The translations under genes were made by a program, and so were the position numbers. This document shows, piece by piece, positions 55,738 to 64,000 of a DNA stretch of 64,000 nucleotides. The stretch spans positions 372,001 to 436,000 of the forward strand of contig JAKLJX010000001.1 of assembly GCA_023150945.1 (NCBI GenBank). The letters are read 5' to 3'. This stretch comes from a bacterium (GTDB lineage: Bacteria; Zhuqueibacterota; Zhuqueibacteria; Zhuqueibacterales; Zhuqueibacteraceae). The notes under the pieces were generated by a model that worked only from the letters and a program-made list of their open reading frames with translations, was not told where the DNA came from and searched no databases. The stretch's first letter is position 1. Every line of letters starts with the position of its first letter.

Positions 55738-55998
55738 TCAGCCCAGGCGCATTCCCCACAGACGGCGCACGCCGTGAAACAGCGTTAGCGTGACGACCGC
55801 GGAGAGCAGGCTGACCGCCAGGAGCTTGTTGTACAGGACCGGTGCGAGACTGCTCAACACCGCGCCGGCGGCCGCGCCCGCCATGCCCAGCGCGTAATTC
55901 AAACTGCGCCGGCGTTCCGGCGCGTGATCGCACAGGGCAAACACGTGGCCGATGATCCAGCCGAAAATGCTCGCGCACAATATCGGTAGCAGCGTCAT
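55738..55998 (-). CDS. Small three-helix membrane protein (possibly GlsB/YeaQ-like)
   Basis: From ATG 55998 the product is 86 aa with three hydrophobic helices separated by a basic loop (HAPERRRSLNY). The size and glycine/alanine-rich helices resemble the GlsB/YeaQ/YmgE stress-membrane proteins, but the match is by layout only. A longer version from 56106 is excluded because it would begin next to the -12 element of the sigma-54 promoter at 56107-56122. It is the first gene of a probable two-gene operon with the LysM protein. Confidence 0.7.
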   Translation of the reverse strand: MTLLPILCASIFGWIIGHVFALCDHAPERRRSLNYALGMAGAAAGAVLSSLAPVLYNKLLAVSLLSAVVTLTLFHGVRRLWGMRLG

Positions 55999-56106
55999 GG
56001 GGCGACCTTTCCAGAAGACGGGTAATCTTTCTCTTCCAGCATCGTTGCTCTCCCTGCTTGGCGGCGCATCACTGCCGTGCGCCGGCGTTGCATGACTCAT
56101 CGTCAA

Positions 56107-56122
56107 AGCAAAAGGATTGCCA
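56107..56122 (-). promoter_or_regulatory. Sigma-54 (-24/-12) promoter
   Basis: Read leftward, TGGCAATCCTTTTGCT has GG and GC at the exact 11-base distance and matches TGGCAC-N5-TTGCW at most positions. It lies about 110 bases before the ATG at 55998 and downstream of an NtrC-class gene on the same strand. The remaining part of 55999-56297 shows nothing recognisable. Confidence 0.75.
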
Positions 56123-56297
56123 AGCCGGCGAGGACAGGATGCCCCTCGCGTCTTGGCCGGCAGACGGGCCGAAGAATCAGCCGGTTAGGGCAAGACCAGC
56201 AGCCGGCGCTGCGATTTTTCTCGAGCGGGAATTGAAAACAGGTGTGTAAAGGCTACTTGGTTGGAAGCGGGAAGCGGGCAGATTTTACCGGCGGCGA

Positions 56298-57656
56298 TCA
56301 GGAAACCTCGTCGCGAAAGCGCACGAGTTTGTTGTGCAGCGTTTTCAAGCTGATGCCCAAAACTTCGGCGGCTTTGGTTTTGTTGTTTTGATGCACAGCC
56401 AGCGTTCTGAGAATCAACAGGCGCTCGGCCTCTGCCACGGTTGTGCCGAGCGGGATGGTGAGGGCAGTGGTGTTTTCCGCGTTGGTGAGGTGTTTGGGCA
56501 AGTCCGCTGCCGTAATTTCACGGCCCGGGCAGAGAATCACGGCGCGCTCGATGACATTGCGCAACTCGCGCACGTTGCCGGGCCAGGCATGGCGCAGCAG
56601 CAGGTCGAGCGCTGCGCGCGCGATGCCGTCCACTTTTTTGGCGTTTTTCTCGGCAAACCGCTGAATGAATTCATTCACCAGCAGCGGCAGATCGGTCAGG
56701 CGTTCGCGCAAAGGCGGCAGCTCGATCTCCACCACCGCCAGGCGGTAGAACAAATCTTCGCGCAGGGCCTTGTCGCGCACCGCCGCGCGCACCTCGCGGT
56801 TGGTGGCGGAAATCAGGCGCACGTCGACGCGGATTTCCTCGCGGCCGCCCAGCCGGCGGAAACTGCGTTCCTCCAGCGCGCGCAGCAGCTTGGCTTGCAG
56901 CTCAAACGGCATCTCGCCGATTTCATCGAAGAACAGCGTGCCGCCATCGGCCAACTCGAAGCAGCCGGGTTTCTCGCCGAGCGCGCCGGTGAAGGCGCCT
57001 TTCTCGTGGCCGAACAATTCGTTCTCGAGAATTTCACTGGGCAGGGCCGAGCAATTCAACGCGACAAAGCGGGCCGCACTGCGGTCGCTGCGGCGATGAA
57101 TGGCGCGTGCCACCAATTCCTTACCGGTGCCGCTTTCGCCGGTGATCAACACCGTGGCATCGGTTTTGGCAACGGTTTCGATCAGCCGGTAAACCTCGCG
57201 CATGGCCTCGCTTTGCCCGAGCAGATCCTCGTAGCTGGTGAGCGCGCGCAGTTGCTGCGCCAGCGCGCGGTGCGATACCTGCAGGCGATATTTCTCCGCG
57301 GCTTTGGCCACGACCTGGCGCAGCCGTTTGCTCTCCACCGGCTTGGCGAGATAGTCATACGCGCCCTGGCGCATGGCCTCCACCGCGGTATCGATGCTGC
57401 CGTAACCGGTGACCACAATCAGCTCGCTTGCCAGCCGGTTTTTCTGCACGCGCTGCAACACCTGCAAGCCGTCGAGATCCGACAGGGTGAGATCGACCAG
57501 CGCCACGGCAATGTCTTCCGCCTGCAGCAGGCGCCAAGCCTGCTCGCCGCTGGTGGCCGTGAAGATTTGATACGAATCCTGCAGCAGCGTCTCCAGCCCG
57601 AAGAGCGCCTCGGGTTCGTCATCCGCCAGCAGGATCTTGTCGCGTTCGGGATTCAC
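56298..57656 (-). CDS. NtrC-family sigma-54 response regulator
   Basis: The 452-aa regulator has a receiver ([12 protein letters not shown]; phosphorylatable Asp in [10 protein letters not shown]), an AAA+ domain with GESGTGKE (about 172), an intact GAFTGA loop (about 218-223) and FFDEIGEM, and a Fis-type end ([20 protein letters not shown]). It should activate sigma-54 promoters, and the match at 56107-56122 is just downstream. Its ATG overlaps the stop of the short dimerisation-domain gene by four bases, so the two are coupled. Confidence 0.93.
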   Translation of the reverse strand: MNPERDKILLADDEPEALFGLETLLQDSYQIFTATSGEQAWRLLQAEDIAVALVDLTLSDLDGLQVLQRVQKNRLASELIVVTGYGSIDTAVEAMRQGAYDYLAKPVESKRLRQVVAKAAEKYRLQVSHRALAQQLRALTSYEDLLGQSEAMREVYRLIETVAKTDATVLITGESGTGKELVARAIHRRSDRSAARFVALNCSALPSEILENELFGHEKGAFTGALGEKPGCFELADGGTLFFDEIGEMPFELQAKLLRALEERSFRRLGGREEIRVDVRLISATNREVRAAVRDKALREDLFYRLAVVEIELPPLRERLTDLPLLVNEFIQRFAEKNAKKVDGIARAALDLLLRHAWPGNVRELRNVIERAVILCPGREITAADLPKHLTNAENTTALTIPLGTTVAEAERLLILRTLAVHQNNKTKAAEVLGISLKTLHNKLVRFRDEVS

Positions 57657-57871
57657 AGTTTCTCCGTTGCTTGCACCACCGCTGCCTGCAATTTGGACAA
57701 CTCGCCCGCTACAATGCGCAAATGCCGGAGCAGCCGCTCGGCCTCGGTGCCGGTGAGTCTGCCGGCAATCAACTCCGCGGCTTCGAGATTGAGTTGAGCG
57801 GTGTTCACCCGGTTGCGCAGATCATGCGCCAGCTTGGCGAGAACTTTACGGGCATCGTTTTGTGCCGCCAT
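57653..57871 (-). CDS. Stand-alone histidine-kinase dimerisation (HisKA-like) domain
   Basis: From ATG 57871 the product is 72 aa, almost all helical. KVLAKLAHDLRNRVNTAQLN is a good H-box with the phosphorylatable His followed by D-L-R-N, and two helices continue to the stop. No ATP-binding domain follows, so this protein could accept or pass phosphate but not make it from ATP. It overlaps the NtrC-type gene by four bases. It might be a phosphotransfer partner of the giant kinase upstream, or a remnant of a full kinase. Confidence 0.65.
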   Translation of the reverse strand: MAAQNDARKVLAKLAHDLRNRVNTAQLNLEAAELIAGRLTGTEAERLLRHLRIVAGELSKLQAAVVQATEKL

Positions 57872-58130
57872 TGGTCGATTCGCTCCATAAACACGCCTGC
57901 CCGGGCACTGCGTCAGGAACAACAAAAAGCCTGTTTCGATTCATGCATGCTTCGGGACCAAGCGCCCGGGCGGTTAATTCATTTCTGGACAGACACGAAT
58001 TGGGGTAAAGTCACACGAGCTGCGGCTTGCGCAGGCATGAATCAAACAAACTCAACGATTCCGTCAATCCTGTAGATCCCGTCAAAGAATGCAATTGGCC
58101 GGAGTGGCGTCATCATGCGTGCGCAGCGGC

Positions 58131-61100
58131 TCAGCGTTTATCGCTTTCCAGCCATTTTTCGATCATCGCCAGAATGTCCTTTTTGGCGAAGGGCTTGGTG
58201 AGATAGTCATCGCAGCCGGCGGCCAGCGCCTTTTCGCGGTCGCCTTTCATCGCGGCCGCGGTGAGCGCCACCACCGGAATGTGCGCGAGCTGTTTTTGGG
58301 TTTTGAGCGTGCGCGCCACGCGATAGCCGTCCATCTGCGGCATCATGATATCCATCAAAATCAGATGCGGCCGCTCATGCTGCGCTTTCAACAGCGCCTG
58401 CTCTCCGCCCTCGGCAAAGCTCACCTGATAGCCTTGATCTTCCAGAATGTACTGCATCGCGTAGCGGGTGTTCTCATCGTCTTCGACTACCAGAATGTGA
58501 CGGCGGTGGCGGCGCCATTTGGGCGGCGCAGCGGGCGCTTTGGCGCTGGTTTGCGGCCTGCCGGCGCGCGCCTTCCTGCCGGCTTTTGTGCGCGGCACTT
58601 CGACCGGCACCTCGAGCGTAAAAGTGGAGCCCTCGCCCGGTGTGCTCGCCACCGTGATCGTGCCGCCCAGAATTGCGAGCAGCCGCTGTGAGATCGCCAG
58701 GCCCAGGCCGGTGCCGCCCTGGCGCCGGGATTCACTGGTCTCCAATTGCCGAAACGGCTCGAAGATTTCCTTGAGACGGTTGGCGGGAATGCCGATGCCG
58801 GTGTCGCGCACGGCCAGGCGCAGCAATGGCGGATGGAATTGCGCCGTCACGGCAATTTCTCCCTGCGTGGTGAATTTGACGGCGTTGCCCAGCAGATTGG
58901 TGAGGCCGCGCTCGAGAATGTTGCGGTCGCTGTGAATGAGCGGCGGCAGCGAGGCGGGCAGATCGAGACGCAGCGCCAGTTTTTTCTGCTCACACAGCGG
59001 GCGCACGGTTTCGACGGCCTCGCGAATCAGCAGGCTCGGATCAAAATCCTCGCGCAACGCCTCCATCTTGCCGGCGGTGATTTTGCTGAGATCAAGAATG
59101 TCGTCGATGAGCCGCAGCAGGTTGCGGCCGCTGCGATGCACGATTTCGAGCTGGCGATGCTGCTCGGGCGCGAGCTTTTTCGCGGTTTGATCCCGCAGGA
59201 TTTCGGAGAACTGCAGAATCGCGTGCAGCGGCGTGCGCAGCTCATGCGACACGCTGGCGAGAAAATCCGAGATATGCTGGTTGGCGTGCGCCAATTCATG
59301 CGCCTTGGCCTCGGCTTGATGAAACAAACGGGCGTTGTCGAGTGTGAGCGTGGCCTGCGCCAGCAAATCCTGATCGAACGATTCCGCGTCGGCGGCTGTG
59401 GCGGCAGCCGGTTCGCCGGCAAAGGCCAGCAGAAATCCGAAACTGCGGCCGCGCGAGCGCAATGCCATGAGCTTGGCCGTGGGTGGCGTACCGGCGTTCG
59501 CGCCCACCAAACTCGGCCAGGGCGCCTCCGGCAACTCCACCTGCAGCGCGCGCTCGCGGGCCGCCTGCTCGAAAAGCTGCGCAAAACTGGCCGGCGGCAC
59601 CTCGCTCAGCGAGAGATTTCTGCCGCGGCCTTTTTCTCCGCGGCTCGGCTGGCCGAGCGCCATCACCCAGCTCGCGCTTGGCTCGGCGCCATTGTGGCCC
59701 TCGGCCGGCTTGGCCTCCGCCTCCACCCGAACGGCCAGGAAAACCGGTTGTGACCAAGCTTGCGCGGCCAGCCCGGCAATCTCACTCACCACGCCCTCCA
59801 AGGTCGCCGCTGCTTGAAAGGCATTGCCGATCTGCGCCAGCAATTTGGCCTGGCGCACGTTGGCGGCGTGCAGCGCGAGCAACCGATTGTTCGCAATCGC
59901 CAGGCCCGCGTCGTCGGCGAGCCTTTCGATATCGTGAACTTGTTCCGCGCCGGGCCGGCGGCCGTCATGCGGACTGAAGACGAGAATGAGGCCGGCCCAG
60001 CGCTCGCGGCCGCGAATGGGAACCAGCAAACAATCATGTTTCTGCCAATCGCCGCTGGCAGGAAAATCCAACTCCGGCGGCAGAAAGCGCGGCCGTCCCT
60101 CCGGCATTTGCCGGGCCTCGAGCAGGAATGACTGGCTCACGCGCCATTGCTCCAGCAGATACGGCGCAAGCTCGGCATGCGCAAGCTTGCGCAAAGCCCG
60201 CGGCAGCCGGCTGCCATTTTCCGCGAAGCCGGCGCTGGCCGCCAACGCATAATCGCCGTCCTCGGCTTCCCCGGCTGCTTGATAAACCGCCACGCGCTGC
60301 CAGCCGAGCGCCGCAATCGCCGCCGCCACCGCGGGCATGATCACCTCCAGGCTCACGCCCAGCCGGATGCTTTCCCCGATCTCCACGACCTTGCCGAGTT
60401 GATCGATGCGGCGCTGCAACGCGGCGGTCGCCTCGCGCGTTTTCGTTTCCAAATCGAACGTGTCAGCCGTGCGGCGCAGCCGTTCGATTTCGGCAAGCTC
60501 GCGGCCCAATGCCAGCGCGCCGACATATTCTTTTTGAGGATTGAGCAACGGCCGCGCGTTCCACAGGCAGGTGAGGGTTTCACCGCGGCGAGTTTGCACC
60601 GGCGCCTCGTACTGTTGAAATTCGATCTTGACGGACTGTCCGTATTGAATCAGGCGTTGAATCTCCTGGAAAAAACCGGGCAGCATGGCCGGCGTCATTT
60701 CGGCAGCGGTGACGCCCAGACGCAGCCGCGCTTTGGCATTCAGATGCAGGCAGCGGCCCGCGGCATCGACGATGATGAGAATGTCATCGAGCGCATCCAG
60801 CACAGCATCGTAGTAATGCCGTTGCGCCGCGAATTCCCGTTGCAGCGCCGCCACGGCAGCGGCGCGGCGCTCGAGTTCCTCCGCGATTTGCCGGCGTTCG
60901 GTGAGATCATGCACCAGCCACAAATGGCGGAGCGACTGCTGCTCGCCGGCGGCAAGCGGAACGGCCGTAAGCTCGCAGGTGAATTTCCGGTTGTTCGTGC
61001 CGGCGCTGTTCACCTCGCCGTGCCAGGACTGCTGTTGCGACAGCCGGCGGCTGATTTCAGTCGCAGGAAAAGAATCCGGCTCGAATTGCAGAGACAGCTC

Positions 61101-62378
61101 GCGGCCCAAAAGTTCGGTCCGGGAAAGGCCAAACACGCGCTCCGATGCGGGATTCACTTCGATGATTTTGCCCGCGGCGTCCGTGAGCGCCATGGCGACC
61201 GTGGCCTGCGCGAAACTCTGCTGCAGCACCTGCAACTCCGCGGCCTGGCGGTTGACGGTTTCTTGCAGCGCGTGTTCGGCCGCGCGGTAAGCCGTGATCT
61301 CCAGCAAGCCGACGTGCATGCCGATGATGCGCTGCGCTTCGCTGCGAATCGGCGCATAAGCCGCGCGCAATACTTTGACGTCAGTGGCAGAGGGGAGGCG
61401 GATTTCGATTTGGCCGCCGTGCTCGCGCCGCAAGTCGCGCAGCAGCGGTTGCAGCGCCTGATACATCTCCGCCGAGATGCTGTCGCGCAGCAGCCCGCCA
61501 TTCACGCCCTGCGGATTCGCCACGCCGGCAAGTTGGAGAAAACCGGCGTTGGCAAACAGAATGCGGCCTTCCAGATCGAGATGCACCACGGCCTCGCTCA
61601 TCAGCGCGAAGGTGGCGTTCTGGCTGCGCACCAGTTCATCGAGCTTGATGCTGTTTTCGAGCAGGCTCTTGCGCAACTCCGCTTCCAGCCGCAAAAAACG
61701 GCCGCGGTCGGCGGTCAATCCCAAAATGATGAACAGGCTGGCCAGACCGAGCGTGAGGGTGAGCGGCAAGGCGGCAAAGGGCAGGAGAAACTGCAGCGCC
61801 GTGGTGCCGGTCAGGCTGAGCGCCGCCGCCGCCAGCCCGGGCCACAGGCCGTTGCGGCTGCGCCACCAGCGCATCGCCGCGCTAAGCGCGGCCAGCAAAA
61901 AGCAGCCGGCACAAATGCCGGCAGCGATTTGTTGCAACAGCGCAAGCGTTGGCGGCGCCGGCGCCCATTCGCTCAAGCCGCGATTGTGCCACAAGGCCAG
62001 ACTGAAGAGCAGGGCAAAGGTGAGGGCAGTGCCGGCGAGCCAATACCGCAGATAAGGTTTGGGTTTGGGAGAGGGCAGACGAAAAGCGAGAAACGAGAAG
62101 ATCAGCCAATGCAGGCTCAGGCCGAGCAGAAAACCATGCGCCACGAATTCCAGGCTGGGCGTGCCGGTCCAGGCGAGCGCCGGAACCGCCTGCCCCGCGA
62201 GCGTGAGCAGGTAGGCGAGCTTGAGCAATTCCGCGGTGGCCAAGCCCGCGAACACCACGAAGCCTTGCGCGCGATAAACTTGCAGGGCAAACAAGCTGGC
62301 AAACAATGCCAGAAACACGGCGATGCCGCTGGCCATCGTCAGATTCACCGCGTGCGGCGTGAGAGATTCAAGCATCAT
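58131..62378 (-). CDS. Giant hybrid histidine kinase (membrane, PAS, GAF, HisKA, HATPase, receiver)
   Basis: ATG 62378 gives 1415 aa; a TTG at 62402 is an alternative, and no ribosome site is seen for either. About seven membrane helices span residues 15-230. Three PAS domains follow (about 250-360, 375-490 and 500-620), then two GAF-like domains (about 650-830 and 840-1010). The H-box VSHELRTPLHAI lies near residue 1043, the HATPase has NLLGNAVKF and GTGLGLAIS, and a C-terminal receiver carries the phosphorylatable Asp in LILMDIMMPQMD. It should sense membrane or small-molecule signals and pass phosphate internally, then onward through an unidentified carrier. Confidence 0.92.
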   Translation of the reverse strand: MMLESLTPHAVNLTMASGIAVFLALFASLFALQVYRAQGFVVFAGLATAELLKLAYLLTLAGQAVPALAWTGTPSLEFVAHGFLLGLSLHWLIFSFLAFRLPSPKPKPYLRYWLAGTALTFALLFSLALWHNRGLSEWAPAPPTLALLQQIAAGICAGCFLLAALSAAMRWWRSRNGLWPGLAAAALSLTGTTALQFLLPFAALPLTLTLGLASLFIILGLTADRGRFLRLEAELRKSLLENSIKLDELVRSQNATFALMSEAVVHLDLEGRILFANAGFLQLAGVANPQGVNGGLLRDSISAEMYQALQPLLRDLRREHGGQIEIRLPSATDVKVLRAAYAPIRSEAQRIIGMHVGLLEITAYRAAEHALQETVNRQAAELQVLQQSFAQATVAMALTDAAGKIIEVNPASERVFGLSRTELLGRELSLQFEPDSFPATEISRRLSQQQSWHGEVNSAGTNNRKFTCELTAVPLAAGEQQSLRHLWLVHDLTERRQIAEELERRAAAVAALQREFAAQRHYYDAVLDALDDILIIVDAAGRCLHLNAKARLRLGVTAAEMTPAMLPGFFQEIQRLIQYGQSVKIEFQQYEAPVQTRRGETLTCLWNARPLLNPQKEYVGALALGRELAEIERLRRTADTFDLETKTREATAALQRRIDQLGKVVEIGESIRLGVSLEVIMPAVAAAIAALGWQRVAVYQAAGEAEDGDYALAASAGFAENGSRLPRALRKLAHAELAPYLLEQWRVSQSFLLEARQMPEGRPRFLPPELDFPASGDWQKHDCLLVPIRGRERWAGLILVFSPHDGRRPGAEQVHDIERLADDAGLAIANNRLLALHAANVRQAKLLAQIGNAFQAAATLEGVVSEIAGLAAQAWSQPVFLAVRVEAEAKPAEGHNGAEPSASWVMALGQPSRGEKGRGRNLSLSEVPPASFAQLFEQAARERALQVELPEAPWPSLVGANAGTPPTAKLMALRSRGRSFGFLLAFAGEPAAATAADAESFDQDLLAQATLTLDNARLFHQAEAKAHELAHANQHISDFLASVSHELRTPLHAILQFSEILRDQTAKKLAPEQHRQLEIVHRSGRNLLRLIDDILDLSKITAGKMEALREDFDPSLLIREAVETVRPLCEQKKLALRLDLPASLPPLIHSDRNILERGLTNLLGNAVKFTTQGEIAVTAQFHPPLLRLAVRDTGIGIPANRLKEIFEPFRQLETSESRRQGGTGLGLAISQRLLAILGGTITVASTPGEGSTFTLEVPVEVPRTKAGRKARAGRPQTSAKAPAAPPKWRRHRRHILVVEDDENTRYAMQYILEDQGYQVSFAEGGEQALLKAQHERPHLILMDIMMPQMDGYRVARTLKTQKQLAHIPVVALTAAAMKGDREKALAAGCDDYLTKPFAKKDILAMIEKWLESDKR

Positions 62379-62492
62379 GGCCGGTTCGAGCGAGTTTGCC
62401 AAATGCGCAGCCCACGCCGCGGTCGCGATGGGTCTTGCCGCTGCGGGGATTGTCGCGAATAGTTATGAGGAGCGAATCGCGCCGGTGCCGGT

Positions 62493-62981
62493 TCAGTCTT
62501 CCAGCCAGTGGGCAGCGGGTTGATAAAGGCGGAAATCTCCGGACGGAATCAGTGTGAGGCCGGACACTGGCAGGTTGAGAATGTACGACCAGGCCCGCGC
62601 CTCTCCTTGTGCAGCGGTCACCGGGATGATCTTGCGAATGTAGAGGCTGCGCGCCGGTTGATCCGGCCAGTAACCCTGAATCAAATCCAGCGTCTCGAAA
62701 AAAATCTCGGGATCATGCACCTGATGCAGCTCGCCGTGCACCTGCTCGCCGCCGCTGCTTTCGATCATGCCGGGGAAGGCGCCGACGTCGTACAATCTGC
62801 CGGCGGCGGTGGCAGGCCCGGCGAAGCTGGCCTTGTCCGGATTGTCCAAAAAATCAGCGCGCTCCATGCCGCGCATGAGTGTGCCATAGACGAAAAGAAG
62901 GTTGGTTGTTTCCGCTGCCGGAGAACTGTGTGGCCGCAACCGAAACAAAGTGCTTTTGGGGAGATGATCGGTGAATAGCAT
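62493..62981 (-). CDS. Gamma-glutamylcyclotransferase-like protein
   Basis: The 162-aa protein starts at ATG 62981 behind AGGAA. LLFVYGTLMRGMERADFL near residue 28 is the substrate-binding start of the GGCT/AIG2-like fold, and GRLYDVGAFPGMI with the Glu-containing VHGELHQVHDPE stretch follows, including a likely catalytic Glu. Members convert gamma-glutamyl compounds to 5-oxoproline or act on gamma-glutamylamines; the exact substrate is not evident. It lies 91 bp before the giant kinase on the same strand, with no functional link apparent. Confidence 0.88.
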   Translation of the reverse strand: MLFTDHLPKSTLFRLRPHSSPAAETTNLLFVYGTLMRGMERADFLDNPDKASFAGPATAAGRLYDVGAFPGMIESSGGEQVHGELHQVHDPEIFFETLDLIQGYWPDQPARSLYIRKIIPVTAAQGEARAWSYILNLPVSGLTLIPSGDFRLYQPAAHWLED

Positions 62982-63176
62982 TGGGATTCCTGAACCGCCC
63001 GCGCGAGCGAAAAAATTTGCGAAAGGTAAGCATCCGCCTGCAGGATGTCAAGGGGTTTGAAGCTGCCGCGCTGCGGCCTGGCGCACGGGCGCAGCGTCGC
63101 GACGGTGCGTGGAGAGAAAAGCGGTGCGCCACCGGGATGATTGGCCGGGTGGCGCACCAGCAGGAGACGATCGCGC

Positions 63177-63986
63177 TCAAAAGGTGGCGGCGACTTCGAC
63201 CAATTCGAAAGTCAAATGAGCGGTGGGCAGAATCTGTTTAATGATGCGGTGCGGTGCTGCGCTCTCCAGCAGCAGAATCCAGCGCGCTTTGCCGGAAAAT
63301 CCTTCGACGCGATAGCAGTGGAACGAACCCGCGGGAACCGACACCTCTTCGGTGCGCACCACCCAGGCGCGTGCGATGGTTTCCTCATTTTCCATGGCGT
63401 CGAAAATCGGGAAAGTGAGAGTACGGCCCACAGCCAGCCGGCCAGTGCGCAGGAGATAATGCACGGCGTACACATCCGCGGCTCCGGGAGAGAGGCGGCG
63501 GTTGATGGTCACATCGCCGCCGAGAACCTCCGGCCGTTTCACCACGCCGGTGACGGCGCGACCGTCGTAGCGCAACCGGACTTCCCGCGTCAATTCATCA
63601 TCGAACACGATCGTGTGGCTGTTCACCGGACCAAGCGTCGAATCGGCGCGCAACGTGAAGGTGGTGGAGCGCGCAAACAATCCCGTTGTGGCTTCGGTGA
63701 CGTGAATGACGCCGGCGGCCCGATCATGCGTGATCGTGACCATGGCCTCGCCGAACACATTGTGCCCGGAGACGGTGCGATAGCGCAGTTGATCATCCAC
63801 CAACAATTGCGCGTTGAAAGGGTCGTGCGATGGGAAGTTTTGGGCAGCCACGGGCGCGAGCGGCAGGAATACGAAAGCGAGAAGCACCGCTCCCTGCCAC
63901 ACGCCTGTCGCCGTGTGCTTCCTGCCCCGCCGGGCAAAGCGGCACCGCGGCCGGTTCAACGAAACGAGCGCACCGGAAACGAACAT
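63177..63986 (-). CDS. Exported DUF3108-like protein
   Basis: The 269-aa protein starts at ATG 63986 with GAGGAG six bases upstream. A long basic start and hydrophobic core (VLLAFVFLPLAPVAAQ) give a signal peptide. The mature part is all-beta: a regular series of strands such as DDQLRYRTVSGHNVFG, RVEGFSGKARWILLLE and AHLTFELVEV, as in DUF3108 and related outer-membrane or periplasmic proteins of unknown role. The gene is complete, with the window edge just upstream of it. Confidence 0.75.
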   Translation of the reverse strand: MFVSGALVSLNRPRCRFARRGRKHTATGVWQGAVLLAFVFLPLAPVAAQNFPSHDPFNAQLLVDDQLRYRTVSGHNVFGEAMVTITHDRAAGVIHVTEATTGLFARSTTFTLRADSTLGPVNSHTIVFDDELTREVRLRYDGRAVTGVVKRPEVLGGDVTINRRLSPGAADVYAVHYLLRTGRLAVGRTLTFPIFDAMENEETIARAWVVRTEEVSVPAGSFHCYRVEGFSGKARWILLLESAAPHRIIKQILPTAHLTFELVEVAATF

Positions 63987-64000
63987 GGGAACTCCTCTTC

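Noticed and set aside
55999-56106. N-terminal extension of the small membrane protein
   Set aside because: It would begin beside the -12 element of the sigma-54 promoter and adds no helix.
60147-62462. 771-codon open frame on the plus strand
   Set aside because: It is antisense to the giant kinase and has no recognisable domain.
1-64000. tRNA or rRNA genes
   Set aside because: No clover-leaf or rRNA-like sequence was recognised; a dedicated search could still find a short one.

Overview
The window looks like a chromosomal segment of a high-GC, Gram-negative bacterium of the Fibrobacterota-Chlorobi-Bacteroidota (FCB) superphylum, perhaps near Calditrichota or candidate phylum KSB1. The evidence is a TolC-type outer-membrane channel, lipoproteins with lipoboxes, a Kelch protein ending in a type IX-like sorting domain (YPNPFNP motif near residue 355), and two sigma-54 activators with matching -24/-12 promoters. 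The placement is an inference from gene content; no rRNA or tRNA gene was seen.

Layout. (1) 1-13.7 kb: export genes. A leftward series holds an ABC ATPase, an ABC permease fused to a degenerate M1-peptidase-like domain, and a TolC channel running off the left edge. It is interrupted by a rightward pair (small conserved protein plus nucleotidyltransferase). A rightward pair encodes an RND permease fused to an ABC ATPase, and an ABC-2 permease. A three-unit hairpin repeat array (7001-7413) lies between. (2) 13.9-15.7 kb: a thiamine-diphosphate enzyme. (3) 15.7-26.5 kb: five leftward genes that form the most unusual locus: an approximately 1285-aa multi-spanning membrane ATPase, a small AAA/STAND ATPase, a 102-aa membrane protein, a membrane-anchored TPR/PQQ-propeller protein, and a membrane-anchored NACHT ATPase with a formylglycine-enzyme-like domain. 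At least the NACHT end has visibly lower GC than its surroundings. (4) 26.8-47 kb: housekeeping and accessory genes: M14 carboxypeptidase, Kelch protein, a PIN-type toxin-antitoxin-like pair, DUF192 protein, arginase, aminotransferase, Na+:alanine symporter, site-2 protease, a TPM-nucleotidyltransferase-LemA group, DUF1848 protein, the oxidative pentose phosphate genes zwf, opcA and pgl, and a histone-deacetylase-like hydrolase. (5) 47-62.4 kb: a signalling island with a GGDEF response regulator, three histidine kinases (one of about 1415 aa), two NtrC-type activators, a receiver-only regulator, a stand-alone histidine-kinase dimerisation domain, and a sigma-54-preceded pair (small membrane protein plus LysM protein). 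(6) 62.4-64 kb: a gamma-glutamylcyclotransferase-like protein and a DUF3108-like exported protein.

How they work together. The two exporters carry recognisably paralogous ABC domains and flank one another, suggesting duplication and fusion of an export module. Zwf, OpcA and Pgl cover the first two steps of the pentose phosphate pathway. In the signalling island, the activators and two strong sigma-54 promoter matches suggest a local regulon controlling envelope proteins and a receiver. The 15.7-26.5 kb locus combines ATPase switches, repeat-type sensor domains and membrane anchors, as in STAND-based signalling or conflict systems, but its function cannot be read from sequence alone. Dispersed double-palindrome elements recur at 4.9, 41.7 and 45.9 kb, with half-copies at 13.7-13.8 kb.
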